Positions 1-11,059 of a stretch of 64,000 nt of DNA are shown here, piece after piece. Position 1 is the stretch's first letter; every line of letters starts with the position of its first letter. The stretch lies in contig CM036759.1 of NCBI GenBank assembly GCA_020796225.1, positions 65,428,590-65,492,589 on the forward strand. Direction: 5' to 3'. Below the pieces are notes generated by a model that worked only from the letters and a program-made list of their open reading frames with translations, was not told the origin of the DNA and made no database searches. The position numbers were made by a program, and so were the translations under genes. This stretch comes from Arion vulgaris (Eukaryota; Mollusca; Gastropoda; Stylommatophora; Arionidae).

Positions 1-700
1 GACTATCAGCGCAACCTAGATTTTGCGTCCGCCAAACACCACCCGCCCCGGTCTTTCCGCGGATGTTAGTGGTAAGAACAACAGTACCGTGCCCGGTTGT
101 TTCAAGGAAGGCAGTTTCGTTAGGCGCTAGAACGCAACTTTAGAATTTGCGCTCGGCCAACTTTACCCAAAAGATATATCTGTGCTTGGCCTCTTGTACG
201 GAGTTAATTACAATCTTCCCTTGTGTCGCCACGTCACATTGCATCTTTTCCGACAATCCTTGCCGACAGCTGGCATAGGCGTTGCGACCATTATTTCGAG
301 GGGACGTGAATATGTACACCATGACGAATCGTACCTTGTCAGTTCTTACGATTCGTTTTTAATTATTTAGATTTTCCCATCGGCCGGGAGAGACCTGCAG
401 AGACAGTCACTCTGGGAGTCTTCTCTTCTATCTTGCGAGTAGATCTCGTATTGCGTATCTGCTCTTGCATCACTACTTAAACCATAGTAGCTCGCCCTCA
501 ATCCCTAACCGCTTAGCCAGACAGGATCGTGTCTGTTTCCAGGGTCACCACGTGGTGGTGGGGTAGGATCTTAATTAGTGCCAGCTCACTAATCCTGACA
601 CGACGTTGTCCATAAAATTGCGCCTTTGACCCCTGATGGACAATAAGAAGTTGACTTCAACCGATTGTCCCACATAAGCTACAGGGAGTGCCACTATTTC
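1..700. mobile_element. Unclassified dispersed repeat, copy 1 (repeat E)
   Basis: This stretch has no convincing ORF but matches 26.62-27.37 kb over several hundred bases. Shared blocks are a GC-rich start (CACCCGCCCC, then GGATGTTAG, then GGCAGTTTCGTTA), a middle block around TTGCCGACGGCTGGCA, and an end block (CTTAGCCAGAC, then GGGTCACC-CGTGG). Both copies end near a TTTTGACCCC motif. Two diverged copies in one window argue for a transposable element. I cannot assign a class: no terminal repeats, poly-A or coding domain are visible. Confidence 0.45.
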
Positions 701-784
701 TTTGTTTTAGAACGATCTTAAAGAAAATGTTTTTTACCTACAAAATGTTATATTACGCATAAAATCTGTTAACAATTAAGAAAA

Positions 785-1090
785 ATATAGCTTCTTCTTC
801 GAACGCATCATATCGACCACATGTTAACCATTCTTTGTGATTTATAGGTGATCTGAGCCTAAGAGCGGTTGTACTTTGTGCCAGTTATGCGCCTATAAGT
901 ATGCCAGCACATCCGATTTCTGCGATGTTTTTATTTATTAAAATAGCTTCCCTAGGTCCTACATCAGTCGCCTCTTAAGACATGCCTTGTAGGGCACAGT
1001 GTTACTATTCTTTGCTCCCCTTGCGAGCCCCGGCAACCTACGGGCGCTGTACAACCCTAAAAAGCAGTATTACAGACGGTAACGACATTT
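785..1090 (-). mobile_element. SINE-B copy (with a trailing SINE-G-like piece)
   Basis: First of about a dozen copies of the commonest short repeat here, called SINE-B. On the plus strand it reads CTTCTTCTTCGAACGC, then a conserved middle (GTGATCTGAGCCTAAGAGCG, GCGCCTA-AAGTA), CCGATTTCTGCGATG, ATGCCTTGTAGG, and ends near a GAGCCCCGG...GGGCGC block. Copies in the other orientation end in a (GAA)n tail, so natural orientation here is minus. Bases after about 1040 resemble the end of the SINE-G copy at 25.27 kb. Confidence 0.7.
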
Positions 1091-1192
1091 AAAAAAAAAT
1101 CATAGTTGAACAGCCTACTGTACTTTTTCTACTGCTACCACTACACATAATCAAATCTTCAGAAATTATTTAAAATAATGAAAATATAAAAA

Positions 1193-4100
1193 CGGAACTG
1201 TCTGGCACTACATGTCTGTTGATATTACTTTAAGAATGGAAGCATAAGGATTGGAACTGTCTGGCACTACATGTCTGTTGATATCACTTTAAGAATGGAA
1301 GCATAAAGATTGGAACTGTCTGGACTACATTTCTGTTGATATTACTTTAAGAATGGAAGCATAAGATTGAACTGTCTGGCACTACATTTCTGTTGATATT
1401 ACTTTAAGAATGGAAGCATAAGGATTGGAACTGTCTGGCACTACATGTCTGTTGATATCACTTTAAGAATGGAAGCATAAAGATTGGAACTGTCTGGCAC
1501 TACATTTCTGTTGATATTACTTTAAGAATGGAAGCATAAGGATTGGAACTGTCTGGCACTACATTTCTGTTGATATCACTTTAAGAATGGAAGCATAAGG
1601 ATTGGAACTGTCTGGCACTACATGTCTGTTGATATCACTTTAAGAATGGAAGCATAAAGATTGGAACTGTCTGGAACTACATTTCAGTTGATATTACTTT
1701 AAGAATGGAAGCATAAAGATTGGAACGGTCTGGCACTACATGTCTGTTGATATCACTTTAAGAATGGAAGCATAAAGATTGGAACTGTCTGGCACTACAT
1801 GTCAGTTGATATTACTTTAAGAATGGAAGCATAAAGATTGGAACTGTCTGGCACTACATGTCAGTTGATATTACTTTAAGAATGGAAGCATAAAGATTGG
1901 AACTGTCTGGCACTACATTTCAGTTGATATTACTTTAAGAATGGAAGCATAAGGATTGGAACTGTCTGGCACTACATTTCTGTTGATATCACTTTAAGAA
2001 TGGAAGCATAAGGATTGGAACTGTCTGGCACTACATGTCTGTTGATATCACTTTAAGAATGGAAGCATAAAGATTGGAACTGTCTGGCACTACATTTCAG
2101 TTGATATTACTTTAAGAATGGAAGCATAAGGATTGGAACTGTCTGGCACTACATTTCTGTTGATATCACTTTAAGAATGGAAGCATAAGGATTGGAACTG
2201 TCTGGCACTACATGTCTGTTGATATCACTTTAAGAATGGAAGCATAAAGATTGGAACTGTCTGGTACTACATTTCAGTTGATATTACTTTAAGAATGGAA
2301 GCATAAAGATTGGAACGGTCAGGCACTACATGTCTGTTGATATCACTTTAAGAATGGAAGCATAAAGATTGGAACTGTCTGGCACTACATGTCAGTTGAT
2401 ATTACTTTAAGAATGGAAGCATAAAGATTGGAACTGTCTGGCACTACATGTCAGTTGATATTACTTTAAGAATGGAAGCATAAAGATTGGAACTATCTGG
2501 CACTACATTTCAGTTGATATTACTTTAAGAATGGAAGCATAAAGATTGGAACGGTCTGGCACTACATTTCAGTTGATATTACTTTAAGAATGGAAGCATA
2601 AAGATTGGAACTGTCTGGCACTACATTTCAGTTGATATCACTTTAAGAATGGAAGCATAAGGATTGGAACTGTCTGGCACTACATTTCTGTTGATATCAC
2701 TTTAAAAATGGAAGCATAAAGATTGGAACTGTCTGGCACTACATTTCAGTTGATATCACTTTAAGAATGGAAGCATAAGGATTGGAACTGTCTGGCACTA
2801 CATTTCTGTTGATATCACTTTAAGAATGGAAGCATAAAGATTGAAACTGTCTGGAACTACATGTCTGTTGATATTACTTTAAGAATGGAAGCATAAAGAT
2901 TGGAACTGTCTGGAACTACATGTCAGTTGATATTACTTTAAGAATGGAAGCATAAGGATTGGAACTGTCTGGCACTACATGTCTGTTGATATCACTTTAA
3001 GAATGGAAGCATAAAGATTGGAACTGTCTGGCACTACATTTCTGTTGATATCACTTTAAGAATGGAAGCATAAGGATTGGAACTGTCTGGCACTACATTT
3101 CAGTTGATATTACTTTAAGAATGGAAGCATAAAGATTGGAACTATCTGGCACTACATTTCAGTTGATATTACTTTAAGAATGGAAGTATAAAGATTGAAA
3201 CTGTCTGGAACTACATTTCTGTTGAATGACTTTAAGAATGGAAGCATAAGATTGAAAATGTCTGGCACTACATGTCGTTGATATCACTTTAAAATGGAAG
3301 CATAAGGATTGGAACTGTCTGGAACTACATTTCAGTTGATATCACTTTAAGAATGGAAGCATAAGGATTGGAACTGTCTGGAACTACATGTTTAGTTGAT
3401 ATACTTTAAGAATGGAAGCATAAAGATTGGAACTGTCTGGAACTACATTTCAGTTGATATCACTTTAAGAATGGAAGCATAAAGATTGGAACTGTCTGGA
3501 CTACATTTCTGTTGATATTACTTTAAGAATGGAAGCATAAAGGGTTGGAACTGTCTGGCACTACATGTCAGTTGATATTACTTTAAGAATGGAAGCATAA
3601 GGATTGAAACTGTCTGGCACTACATGTCTGTTGATATCACTTTAAGAATGGAAGCATAAAGATTGGAACTGTCTGGCACTACATTTCAGTTGATATTACT
3701 TTAAGAATGGAAGCATAAAGATTGGAACTGTCTGGCACTACATGTCTGTTGAATGACTTTAAGAATGGAAGCATAAAGATTGAACTGTCTGGCACTACAT
3801 GTCAGTTGATATTACTTTAAGAATGGAAGCATAAAGATTGGAACTGTCTGGAACTACTCTTCAGTTGATATCACTTTAAGAATGGAAGCATAAAGATTGG
3901 AACTGTCTGGAACTACATGTCAGTTGATATCACTTTAAGAATGGAAGCATAAAGATTGGAACTGTCTGGAACTACATTTCAGTTGATATCACTTTAAGAA
4001 TGGAAGCATAAAGATTGGAACTGTCTGGAACTACATTTCAGTTGATATCACTTTAAGAATGGAAGCATAAAGATTGGAACTGTCTGGCACTACATTTCTG

Positions 4101-5084
4101 TTGATATTACTTTAAGAATGGAAGCATAAGGATTGAAACTGTCTGGCACTACATGTCTGTTGATATCACTTTAAGAATGGAAGCATAAAGATTGGAACTG
4201 TCTGGCACTACATTTCAGTTGATATTACTTTAAGAATGGAAGCATAAAGATTGGAACTGTCTGGCACTACATTTCAGTTGATATTACTTTAAGAATGGAA
4301 GCATAAAGATTGGAACTGTCTGGAACTACATTTCAGTTGATATCACTTTAAGAATGGAAGCATAAAGATTGGAACTGTCTGGAACTACATTTCAGTTGAT
4401 ATTACTTTAAGAATGGAAGCATAAAGATTGGAACTGTCTGGAACTACATTTCAGTTGATATTACTTTAAGAATGGAAGCATAAAGATTGGAACTGTCTGG
4501 CACTACATTTCAGTTGATATTACTTTAAGAATGGAAGCATTAAGATTGGAACGGTCTGGCACTACATTTCAGTTGATATTACTTTAAGAATGGAAGCATA
4601 AAGATTGTAACTGTCTGGCACTACATTTCAGTTGATATCACTTTAAGAATGGAAGCATAAAGATTGGAACTGTCTGGAACTACATGTCTGTTGATATCAC
4701 TTTAAGAATGGAAGCATAAAGATTGGAACTGTCTGGAACTACATTTCAGTTGATATCACTTTAAGAATGGAAGCATAAAGATTGGAACTGTCTGGCACTA
4801 CATTTCAGTTGATATAACTTTAAGAATGGAAGCATAAAGATTGGAACTGTCTGGCACTACATGTCTGTTGATATTACTTTAAGAATGGAAGCATAAAGAT
4901 TGGAACTGTCTGGCACTACATGTCAGTTGATATTACTTTAAGAATGGAAGCATAAAGATTGGAACGGTCTGGCACTACATTTCAGTTGATATTACTTTAA
5001 GAATGGAAGCATAAGGGTTGGAACTGTCTGGCACTACATGTCTGTTGATATCACTTTAAGAATGGAAGCATAAAGATTGGAACT
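1193..5084. repeat. 59-bp satellite array (about 66 copies)
   Basis: Head-to-tail monomers of 59 bp, each opening with GGAACTGTCTGGCACTACAT and ending ATGGAAGCATAAAGATT. Monomers differ at a few diagnostic sites: G or T after CTACAT, TCTG or TCAG, GATATTAC or GATATCAC, and AAAG or AAGG. No long ORF crosses it. Some variant combinations recur with a period of ten monomers (see findings). Confidence 0.97.
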
Positions 5085-5455
5085 GACTCCTACATTTCTT
5101 TGATATCACTTTCAAGAATAGGTTGACAAATGATGGAGATAATCTAGACAAGATATCGCTGCTGGCATTTCACGTCAATTATTATTTTAAGTAGAATAAG
5201 CATAAAGATTTGGAATGCAATTTCTGATACACACATGTCTGTTGTATTCCTTAGAATGAACAAAGTATTTGGACACTTCTTCACATGTCCATAATATGTT
5301 GATCTTAAACATGTAATCATAAAGCTTGATCTCCTCCAAACATTATTTCAATCTGAATATTGATCTCTCCAAACATGATTTAATCATAATAGCTTTGATC
5401 TCTCCCAACATTTCAGTGATACTTGACTCTCCAAGAATGGACAATAAAGTTGAAC
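5085..5455. repeat. Scrambled block: degraded copy of the satellite's right flank
   Basis: The 59-bp array stops and is replaced by a noisy version of what appears properly at about 5.75-6.05 kb: ATCTAGACAAGATATCGC, ACGTCAATTATTATT, TGTTGTATTCC, then broken units of the 39-bp satellite (TTGATCTC...CAAACAT). The 59-bp array then resumes. This reads as a small duplication with many indels or as an assembly error. Confidence 0.75.
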
Positions 5456-5745
5456 TGTCTCAACTCATTTCAGTTGATATTACTTCAAGAATGGAAGCAT
5501 AAGGGTTGGAACTGTCTGCACTACATTTCAGTTGATATTACTTAAGAATGGAAGATAAAGATTGGAACTGTCTGGAACTACATGTCAGTTGATATTACTT
5601 TAAGAATGGAAGCATAAGGGTTGGAACTGTCATGGCACTAGCATGTCAGTTGATATTACTTTAAGAATGGAAGCATAAAGATTGGAACTGTCTGCATCAC
5701 ATGTCTGTTGATATCACTTTAAGAATGGAAGGCATAAGAATTGGA
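5456..5745. repeat. 59-bp satellite, second short segment
   Basis: About five more monomers of the 59-bp family, with scattered single-base gains and losses, after the scrambled block. It is followed by about 255 bp of unique sequence leading into the 39-bp array. Confidence 0.9.
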
Positions 5746-6004
5746 ACTGAGCTCCTGACCACCTCTTATATAATTATTACAACCAGCTAAGTTTGAAAAT
5801 GAGATAACGCTCTAGACAAGATATCGCCTGCTGCATTTACGTCAATATTATTCCAAAGTTGAATGTAGATAAGCAAGAGAAATTGTTGTTTATGAGCGAA
5901 AATGCAATTTTTAATCGATACCCCTCATTCACATTGTTGTATTCCGTGAGATGAAACATTGTTATTTGTTGATCATCTTATTCACAGTCCATAATAGCTT
6001 GATC

Positions 6005-6572
6005 TCCTCCCAAACATGTATTTCAATCATAATAGCTTTGATCTCCTCCCAAACATGTATTTCAATCATAATAGCTTTGATCTCCTCCCAAACATGCATT
6101 TTAATCATAATAGCTTTGATCTCCTCCCAAACATGCATTTCAATCATAATAGCTTTGATCTCCTCCCAAACATGCATTTCAATCATAATAGCTTCGATCT
6201 CCTCCCAAACATGTATTTCAATCATAATAGCTTTGATCTCTCCCAAACATGTCATTTCAATCATAATAGCTTGATCTCCTCCCAAACATGTATTTCAATC
6301 ATAATAGCTTTGATATCCTCCCAAACATGTATTTCAATCATAATAGCTTTGATCTCCTCCCAAACATGTATTTCAATCATAATAGCTTTGATCCCCTCCC
6401 AAATGTATTTCAATCATAATAGCTTTGATCTCCTCCCAAACATGTATTTCAATCATAATAGCTTTGATCTCCTCCCAAACATGTATTTCAATCATAATAG
6501 CTTCGATCTCCTCCCAGACATGTATTTCAATCATAATAGCTTTGATCTCCTCCCAAACATGTATTTCAATGT
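6005..6572. repeat. 39-bp satellite array (about 14 copies)
   Basis: Monomer of 39 bp containing TTTGATCTCCTCCCAAACAT and CAATCATAATAGC. Because 39 is a multiple of three, open frames run through it on both strands (5951-6274 plus, 5962-6285 minus, 6016-6711 plus). They are repetitive by-products and show no protein family. Confidence 0.95.
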
Positions 6573-6589
6573 GCTAAGACTAACAACTC

Positions 6590-7008
6590 CTGTTCTCAGA
6601 GGGAGTTTCTGTGGCGTGGAGGTTAGATATTTGTCTCTCGCGCCAAAGCTACCAGGTTCGCTCCCTAGTGGAAACATCTGGATAGTTTTAACAACCCTGA
6701 TCTTAGTGTAGATGAGATCGAGTTCCTAGTCCTATCGGAGATGGATAATAAAAAGTAAGTTCCGTGTTCAATTTGAGCACGTAAAAGTACCCTTGGTAGT
6801 TCAAAATCAAGAAGAGCAGGCTGGAAAGCCACTGCCCGGGCAAAATTCATTCGAAAAGACTAAAATTAAAATTCCTACAAAAATATCTTCATCATCTTCA
6901 AATTACATCGGTGACCCTCGCCGGTGTTACAGCGTTCGTGCACTGCAGCTGAGATCGGAGCGCACATGGTTACTCACCGAAGCGCAATGATGATGGTCCT
7001 ATCAATCA
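6590..7008 (+). mobile_element. SINE-A, near full length
   Basis: tRNA-derived SINE. A polymerase III A-box-like GTGGCGTGGAGGTTAG lies near the start and a B-box-like AGGTTCGCTCCC follows at tRNA spacing. The body carries GAGATCGAGTTCCTAGTC, GAAGAGCAGGCTGGAAAGC and GATGATGGTCCTATCAATCAATCA. The TCAA-repeat tail marks the 3' end. It starts right after the 39-bp array and ends against a LINE RNase H fragment. Other copies: 10.63, 16.11, 22.49, 24.31 and 47.81 kb. Confidence 0.85.
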
Positions 7009-7009
7009 A

Positions 7010-7335
7010 TCACTCAACTCCCGTTCCCTGTTGATTGATGTATCTACTGTAGTTTCTCTCGTGGTTTTCCCGTCTTGCCGCACTTATCGGTATGCATAAC
7101 TTGCGCAAACAAATTAGAGAATACCCTTTATCTTTATCTTTGAAATCTTCAGAACGTATGATTTCTATTTGAGCGTTGATGATGTCGCTTTTGTCCATAG
7201 AAGACCCATTCTCTATCGTAACATTGCTCGCCAGTGCATCCGCTCTCTCATTGTCCTTGACCAAAGAATGACCTGGGACAAGGTTGAAGGTAAGTTTCTG
7301 GATTGTTGCATTGAGATCAAAGCAGACGCAATATT
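7010..7335 (-). pseudogene. LINE RNase H domain, C-terminal fragment
   Basis: Minus-strand reading gives an RNase H tail: LTFNLVPGH (the conserved PGH block), then NERADALAS with the last catalytic aspartate, then a helical tail ending INQQGTGVE and a stop. In non-LTR retrotransposons this domain lies after the reverse transcriptase and degrades RNA in the RNA-DNA hybrid. The YTDGS strand and catalytic Glu are missing, so this is a truncated relic. The tail layout resembles the fragments at 23.1 and 54.8 kb. SINE-A abuts its end. Confidence 0.75.
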
Positions 7336-7439
7336 AGAGGAACATTGAATAGTCATGACGTATGTACTCTCACTGATTACCCGATATGTGAGCAGTTCGT
7401 TGCAGTAAATTGTCTAAAAAATGAGTCTAAAGCCGATGG

Positions 7440-7712
7440 CAATCAGCCAAGTGCTCCTCTTCCTCTTCTTTGCGTTCGTTCTTTACGACCAATTTTAATC
7501 ACTCTTTGTGATATGTTTGATCTTTGCCAAGAACGTGTATACGTTGCACATTGGTTCGGTAGGCCTATAGACGCATAGACTTCTACATGTTTAGGACATG
7601 TGCATCCGATTTCAGCCAAACCTCCTTAGCCGCCTCTTACTACATGCATGACAGGCAACAGTGGTTCTATTCTTTACACCCCAAATTTGTGCCCGGTAAC
7701 CACTCGGGCGCA
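7440..7712 (-). mobile_element. SINE-C (sister family of SINE-B)
   Basis: Plus-strand text runs CTTCTTTGCGTTCGTTCTTTA, TTTTAATCACTCTTTGTGAT, CCAAGAACGTGTATACGTT, CATCCGATTTCAGCCAAAC and TTCTATTCTTTACACCCCAA, ending CCGGTAACCACTCGGGCG. It is co-linear with SINE-B (same blocks, different bases), so the two look like related families. The best second copy is 21.90-22.16 kb; a more diverged one is 26.05-26.24 kb. Confidence 0.7.
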
Positions 7713-8215
7713 GCCAAGTGCAAAAATTCAAATACTTGAGAAGCATATTCACAGAAGATGAAAGACTAGACAGGGAGATAGAAGCTAGAGTGCAAAAAGC
7801 AAATGCTGTAACCTACCAGCTAGCCACATTATTATTTCACCCTCAAATTGTACTGACAGCAAAACAACAGATGATCAATAGTATTGTCATACCTACTTTG
7901 TGTTACCAGAGCCAAACATGGACAAAGAACGAATTGCAGTCGCAAACAATAACTACATTTGGAATACGGTGCTGCGAAAAGTTACCAACAACACCAGTAA
8001 AAACAGTCAACAACATCAGCACAGGAAAGAAAGCAGGCACATAACCTTGCTTGAATTACATTGAGAAACAAAGAATGAATTGGTTTGGCCACTTAATAAG
8101 AATGCAACCAAACTCCACAGTATACAGGGTCTTCTACAACAGAACACCAGGAAAGAAGGCAAGAGCAAGACCATGAAGGCATGTAAGAATATTGTCAAAG
8201 AGCAAAAATAACAAT
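7713..8215 (+). pseudogene. LINE reverse transcriptase, C-terminal fragment
   Basis: An open stretch from 7718 carries FKYLRSIFTEDERLDREIE, ARVQKANAVTYQL and a block near TAKQQMINSIVIPTLCYQSQTW. These are the thumb-region blocks after the catalytic core of non-LTR reverse transcriptases. After a frameshift near 8040 the usual C-terminal WFGHLIRMQ signature follows, then GKKARARP. The catalytic YxDD core is absent, so this is a 5'-truncated insertion. It is inactive. Confidence 0.8.
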
Positions 8216-8254
8216 CACCCAAGCCACCAGAACGACGCAAGACAAAAACAGAAA

Positions 8255-8438
8255 GCCACGACACTGGGCAACACGGTAGCAGTGTGGGCGACATCTGTGC
8301 AACACGGCAGCAGTGTGACGACAGTGGGCAACACGGTAACAGTGGACGACACTGGGCAACACGGTAACAGTGCTGACAACACTGGGCAACACGGTAACAG
8401 TGTGACAACACTGGGCAACACGGTAGCAGTGTGACGAC
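8255..8438. repeat. About 29-bp minisatellite (about 6 copies)
   Basis: Units contain CACTGGGCAACACGGTAACAG with variable GACGAC linkers. Each unit carries a short inverted repeat (ACACTG and CAGTGT around 13 bases). Several overlapping ORFs here come only from the repetition. The array sits at the 3' end of the LINE fragment. Confidence 0.9.
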
Positions 8439-8454
8439 AAAAGAAGAAGAAGAA

Positions 8455-8697
8455 AACCGAAGGCTGCCTTAATTGCACCGGGTTTTACCCCATATAGCTT
8501 GGTCGCTCTCCGCAAAAATGGCACGCCATTTACCGAGAGTATTGCACAAAGCACGAACTCCATAGCTCCGGCAACAATCCTTGGGGTCTCTGAAAAAAGC
8601 ACCTGTGAGCGGAACGGCATTCCGGATCCAAACCCACGACCTTCGATACGCAAGACAAGACGTAACCACTTAGCCACAGAGACCCCCACAACATGCT
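8455..8697 (-). mobile_element. tRNA-derived SINE (SINE-I)
   Basis: On the minus strand the right end reads GTCTCTGTGGCTAAGTGGTTA, a good A box, followed by GTGGGTTTGGATCCGG, a B-box-like element at tRNA spacing. The body ends toward 8455. A similar head occurs on the plus strand at 22.38 kb. Confidence 0.65.
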
Positions 8698-8734
8698 TTG
8701 ATAGACATCAAATGCTGAGGAGAACCCTCTTTCG

Positions 8735-8830
8735 CTAAATTGTCCAATGTTGCGTTACAACAACACAAGAGCAATTCGTACCGCCTGACAATCGTCGTAC
8801 AGCTGAGAAAGAAAACAAAACAAAATGTGC
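8735..8830 (-). repeat. Diverged single copy of the 84-bp repeat
   Basis: The minus strand reads TTTTGTTTTCTTTCTCAGC, then a block ending GCTCTTGTGTTGTTGTAACG. This matches the 84-bp monomer amplified at 9.60-10.03 kb (TTGTTTTCTCTGTGCCTCAA ... TCCTCTTGTGTTGTTACAGCG). It is probably an unamplified relative of the unit that seeded that array. Confidence 0.55.
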
Positions 8831-9049
8831 GAAAAACAATAACACACACACACACGTTTGTCTAACCCTGAACAGATATGTCACACCTGTAGCAGGGGAT
8901 TGTGTTCCAAGAGTTGACTCTATAGCCATCTCCGCTCACACCAGAGGTGTGCATCAACATGCCTGAGGCTGGTGTCATTAACACTTGCGATGAGCGGCAA
9001 CTATTATAATTATTCCGTACTGCTGTACTGCCATCAGTTTTTCTGTAAC

Positions 9050-9430
9050 GTTATACGTTAGATAGGGCACAGCCAGGCTCTAGCGCTATACTGGAGCCTG
9101 GCTATGGATAGGGCCTGCATCCAATTTCTCCACTTAGCAACTCGTTTAATCTCATCTATGGAATTGAACCTGGTATCACCCGTGTGTTGCTGGGGCTTGC
9201 AAGGGAAGAAAAAATACTAAAACTGTTACCTACAAGGCATGTCGTAAGATGCGAATGAGGTAGGGCCTAGGAAGCTACCCTAGTAAATAAAATGCGTCGC
9301 AGGAGCCCTCTCTTTATTGACCCTTTGCCTCACACTTCAATGCTTTGGTATTCTTTAATGGTTTCTTCTCAGAGTTTGCCCAACATATCTCCATCTTCTC
9401 TTTCTTATAACAGTTGTTATAATAATAATA
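9050..9430 (-). pseudogene. LINE reverse-transcriptase tail, interrupted by a SINE
   Basis: Minus-strand translation of 9293-9425 gives VIRKRRWRYVGQTLRRN, a LINE C-terminal signature also found at 53.9 kb. The stretch at 9110-9170 gives FNSIDEIKRVAK, the next block of the same protein. A 5' part of SINE-B (about 9178-9303, plus orientation) lies between them. Stops and gaps make it non-coding. Confidence 0.65.
9178..9303 (+). mobile_element. SINE-B, truncated
   Basis: Reads GGGGCTTGCAAGGGAAG, CTACAAGGCATGTCGTAAGA, GGTAGGGCCTAGGAAGCT and AGTAAATAAAATGCGTCGCAG, the 5' half of SINE-B. It stops at the point where full copies continue into AAATCGGATG. It lies inside the minus-strand LINE fragment. 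Confidence 0.6.
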
Positions 9431-9596
9431 GCCGTTCATCGCAAGCGATGATGACAACAGCCTCAGACGTATGCTGCTGCACCTCTCTGGTATGTTTGGA
9501 GGTGACTGTAGAATCCAATCCTAGAACTTAATCCCCAACCACAGGTGGGGCATCCAAGATGAAGGTTAGACATGTGTGTTTTGTGTGTTCTGTCTT

Positions 9597-10035
9597 TTCA
9601 CCGATCTTGTTTTCTCTGTGCCTCAACAGCACGATGATTCTCAGCTATGTGAGTTCCTCTTGTGTTGTTACAGCGTCACATTTGACGATCTTGTTTTCTC
9701 TGTGCCTCAACAGCATGATGATTCTCAGCTATGTGAGTTCCTCTTGTGTTGTTACAGCGTCACATTTGACGATCTTGTTTTCTCTGTGCCTCAACAGCAT
9801 GATGATTCTCAGCTATGGGAGTTCCTCTTGTGTTGTTACAGCGTCACATTTGACGATCTTGTTTTCTCTGTGCCTCAACAGCATGATGATTCTCAGCTAT
9901 GGGAGTTCCTCTTGTGTTGTTACAGCGTCACATTTGACGATCTTGTTTTCTCTGTGCCTCAACAGCACGATGATTCTCAGCTATGGGAGTTCCTCTTGTG
10001 TTGTTACAGCGCCACATTTGACGATCTTGCACCAT
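9597..10035. repeat. 84-bp tandem repeat (5 copies) with open frames
   Basis: Five nearly identical 84-bp units containing GATGATTCTCAGCTATG and TCCTCTTGTGTTGTTACAGCG. The unit is 28 codons, so two plus-strand frames stay open (9559-10068 and 9576-10076). One translates as cycles of FSVPQQHDDSQL...EFLLCCYS. I recognise no domain. The frames could be chance products of an in-frame unit; the diverged copy at 8.74 kb does not keep the frame. Confidence 0.9.
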
Positions 10036-10631
10036 GGATTCCCAGCCCGTTGTATCTATATCGAATAGTTTCTTAGACACTGCAATTAAACGATTAAACC
10101 AGACATTTCTCTGATTTCATTCCCTTCTGAATTCTTCCCTCTGATTTCATCTCTTCTGAATTCCTCCCTTTTTATGTTGATTATATTTTGCAGAGATCTA
10201 TTTTCAAACATGTTCAACTTGCTCTCAGTTCGGAATATCTTCATTTCACTTCGACCATGTCCATAGGTACTCCGACCTCTTTCACAATATCTCCAATAGC
10301 GTGCAGCGACTCACCGTACCATTTCGATGTTGATTGATGAACCGAACCTACTCATATACATGCTCTGCTGTTCTCTTCTGGCCACTCCAATCTACAATCC
10401 AAACTCTTGTAGAGTATTTTCTAAATCTTTAGTCATTTTCCAACTCTCACTGGCATTTATTAGTATTGATAAAACTATATAACTTGCAGTTCCATATTTT
10501 ATTTAGACATTTAAAAGCTGACGTTATTGTGACAACTCGCAACATATTTTTTGTTTTGGTATCTCCGTTGCAATCAAGATTGCTATACAAATAGGTGGAA
10601 CTGCTCTGTTATTTGTATCATTTGTTCAACA
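10036..10631. other. No recognisable gene
   Basis: AT-rich sequence. A short direct repeat (CTCTGATTTCATTCCCTTCTGA and a close copy 33 bp later) lies near 10.11 kb. The minus strand of 10.25-10.45 kb has loose similarity in style to LINE C-terminal tails, but I see no motif to support a call. Confidence 0.4.
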
Positions 10632-10638
10632 GTAGACC

Positions 10639-10672
<34 letters not shown>

Positions 10673-10995
10673 AAGACCATCATCATTGCACTTCGGGGAG
10701 TAACCGTGTGTTTTCCGATCTCTTTCTTACAGATGGAAATCTCAGCGACAGTGTGCGAACTTCTTTGCACCGGCAAGGTTCCCAAATGTAATTTAGAAGA
10801 TGGTGAAACGATTTTGTAGGAATTTTATTTTTTAATCTTTCTCATGCGTTTTGTCATGGTAGCAGCTATCCAGCCTGATCTTCTCGATTGTAAACTGTCA
10901 AGGCTTTTCTTACGTGCTTAACATGAACTTTTTAACGTACACCTACTTTTAAGTTATGAGTACCTTTGGAACCAGGGGCAAGCACATAACCTCTA
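10632..10995 (-). mobile_element. SINE-A, near full length
   Basis: Begins with a (TTGA)n tail, then GACCATCATCATTGCACTTC, TGCGAACTT...GCACCGGCAAGG, GATGGTGAAACGATTTTGTAGG, and ends at the A-box-like TCTGTAGTGTAGAGGTTATG (minus strand, near 10.98 kb). The head is diverged. It is the reverse complement of the copy at 47.81 kb. Confidence 0.8.
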
Positions 10996-11059
10996 CACTA
11001 CAGAGACCTCCCTCCCTCCAGTAGGCCATTATTTTTCTGGAATGTCTTTCCCACAGCCA

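Noticed and set aside
1193..5084. CRISPR-like array (regular short repeats)
   Set aside because: Monomers are contiguous with no unique spacers, and the context is eukaryotic.
9559..10076. Two overlapping 166-169 codon ORFs as genes
   Set aside because: Both are readings of the same 84-bp repeat in different phases; no domain or flanking gene structure.
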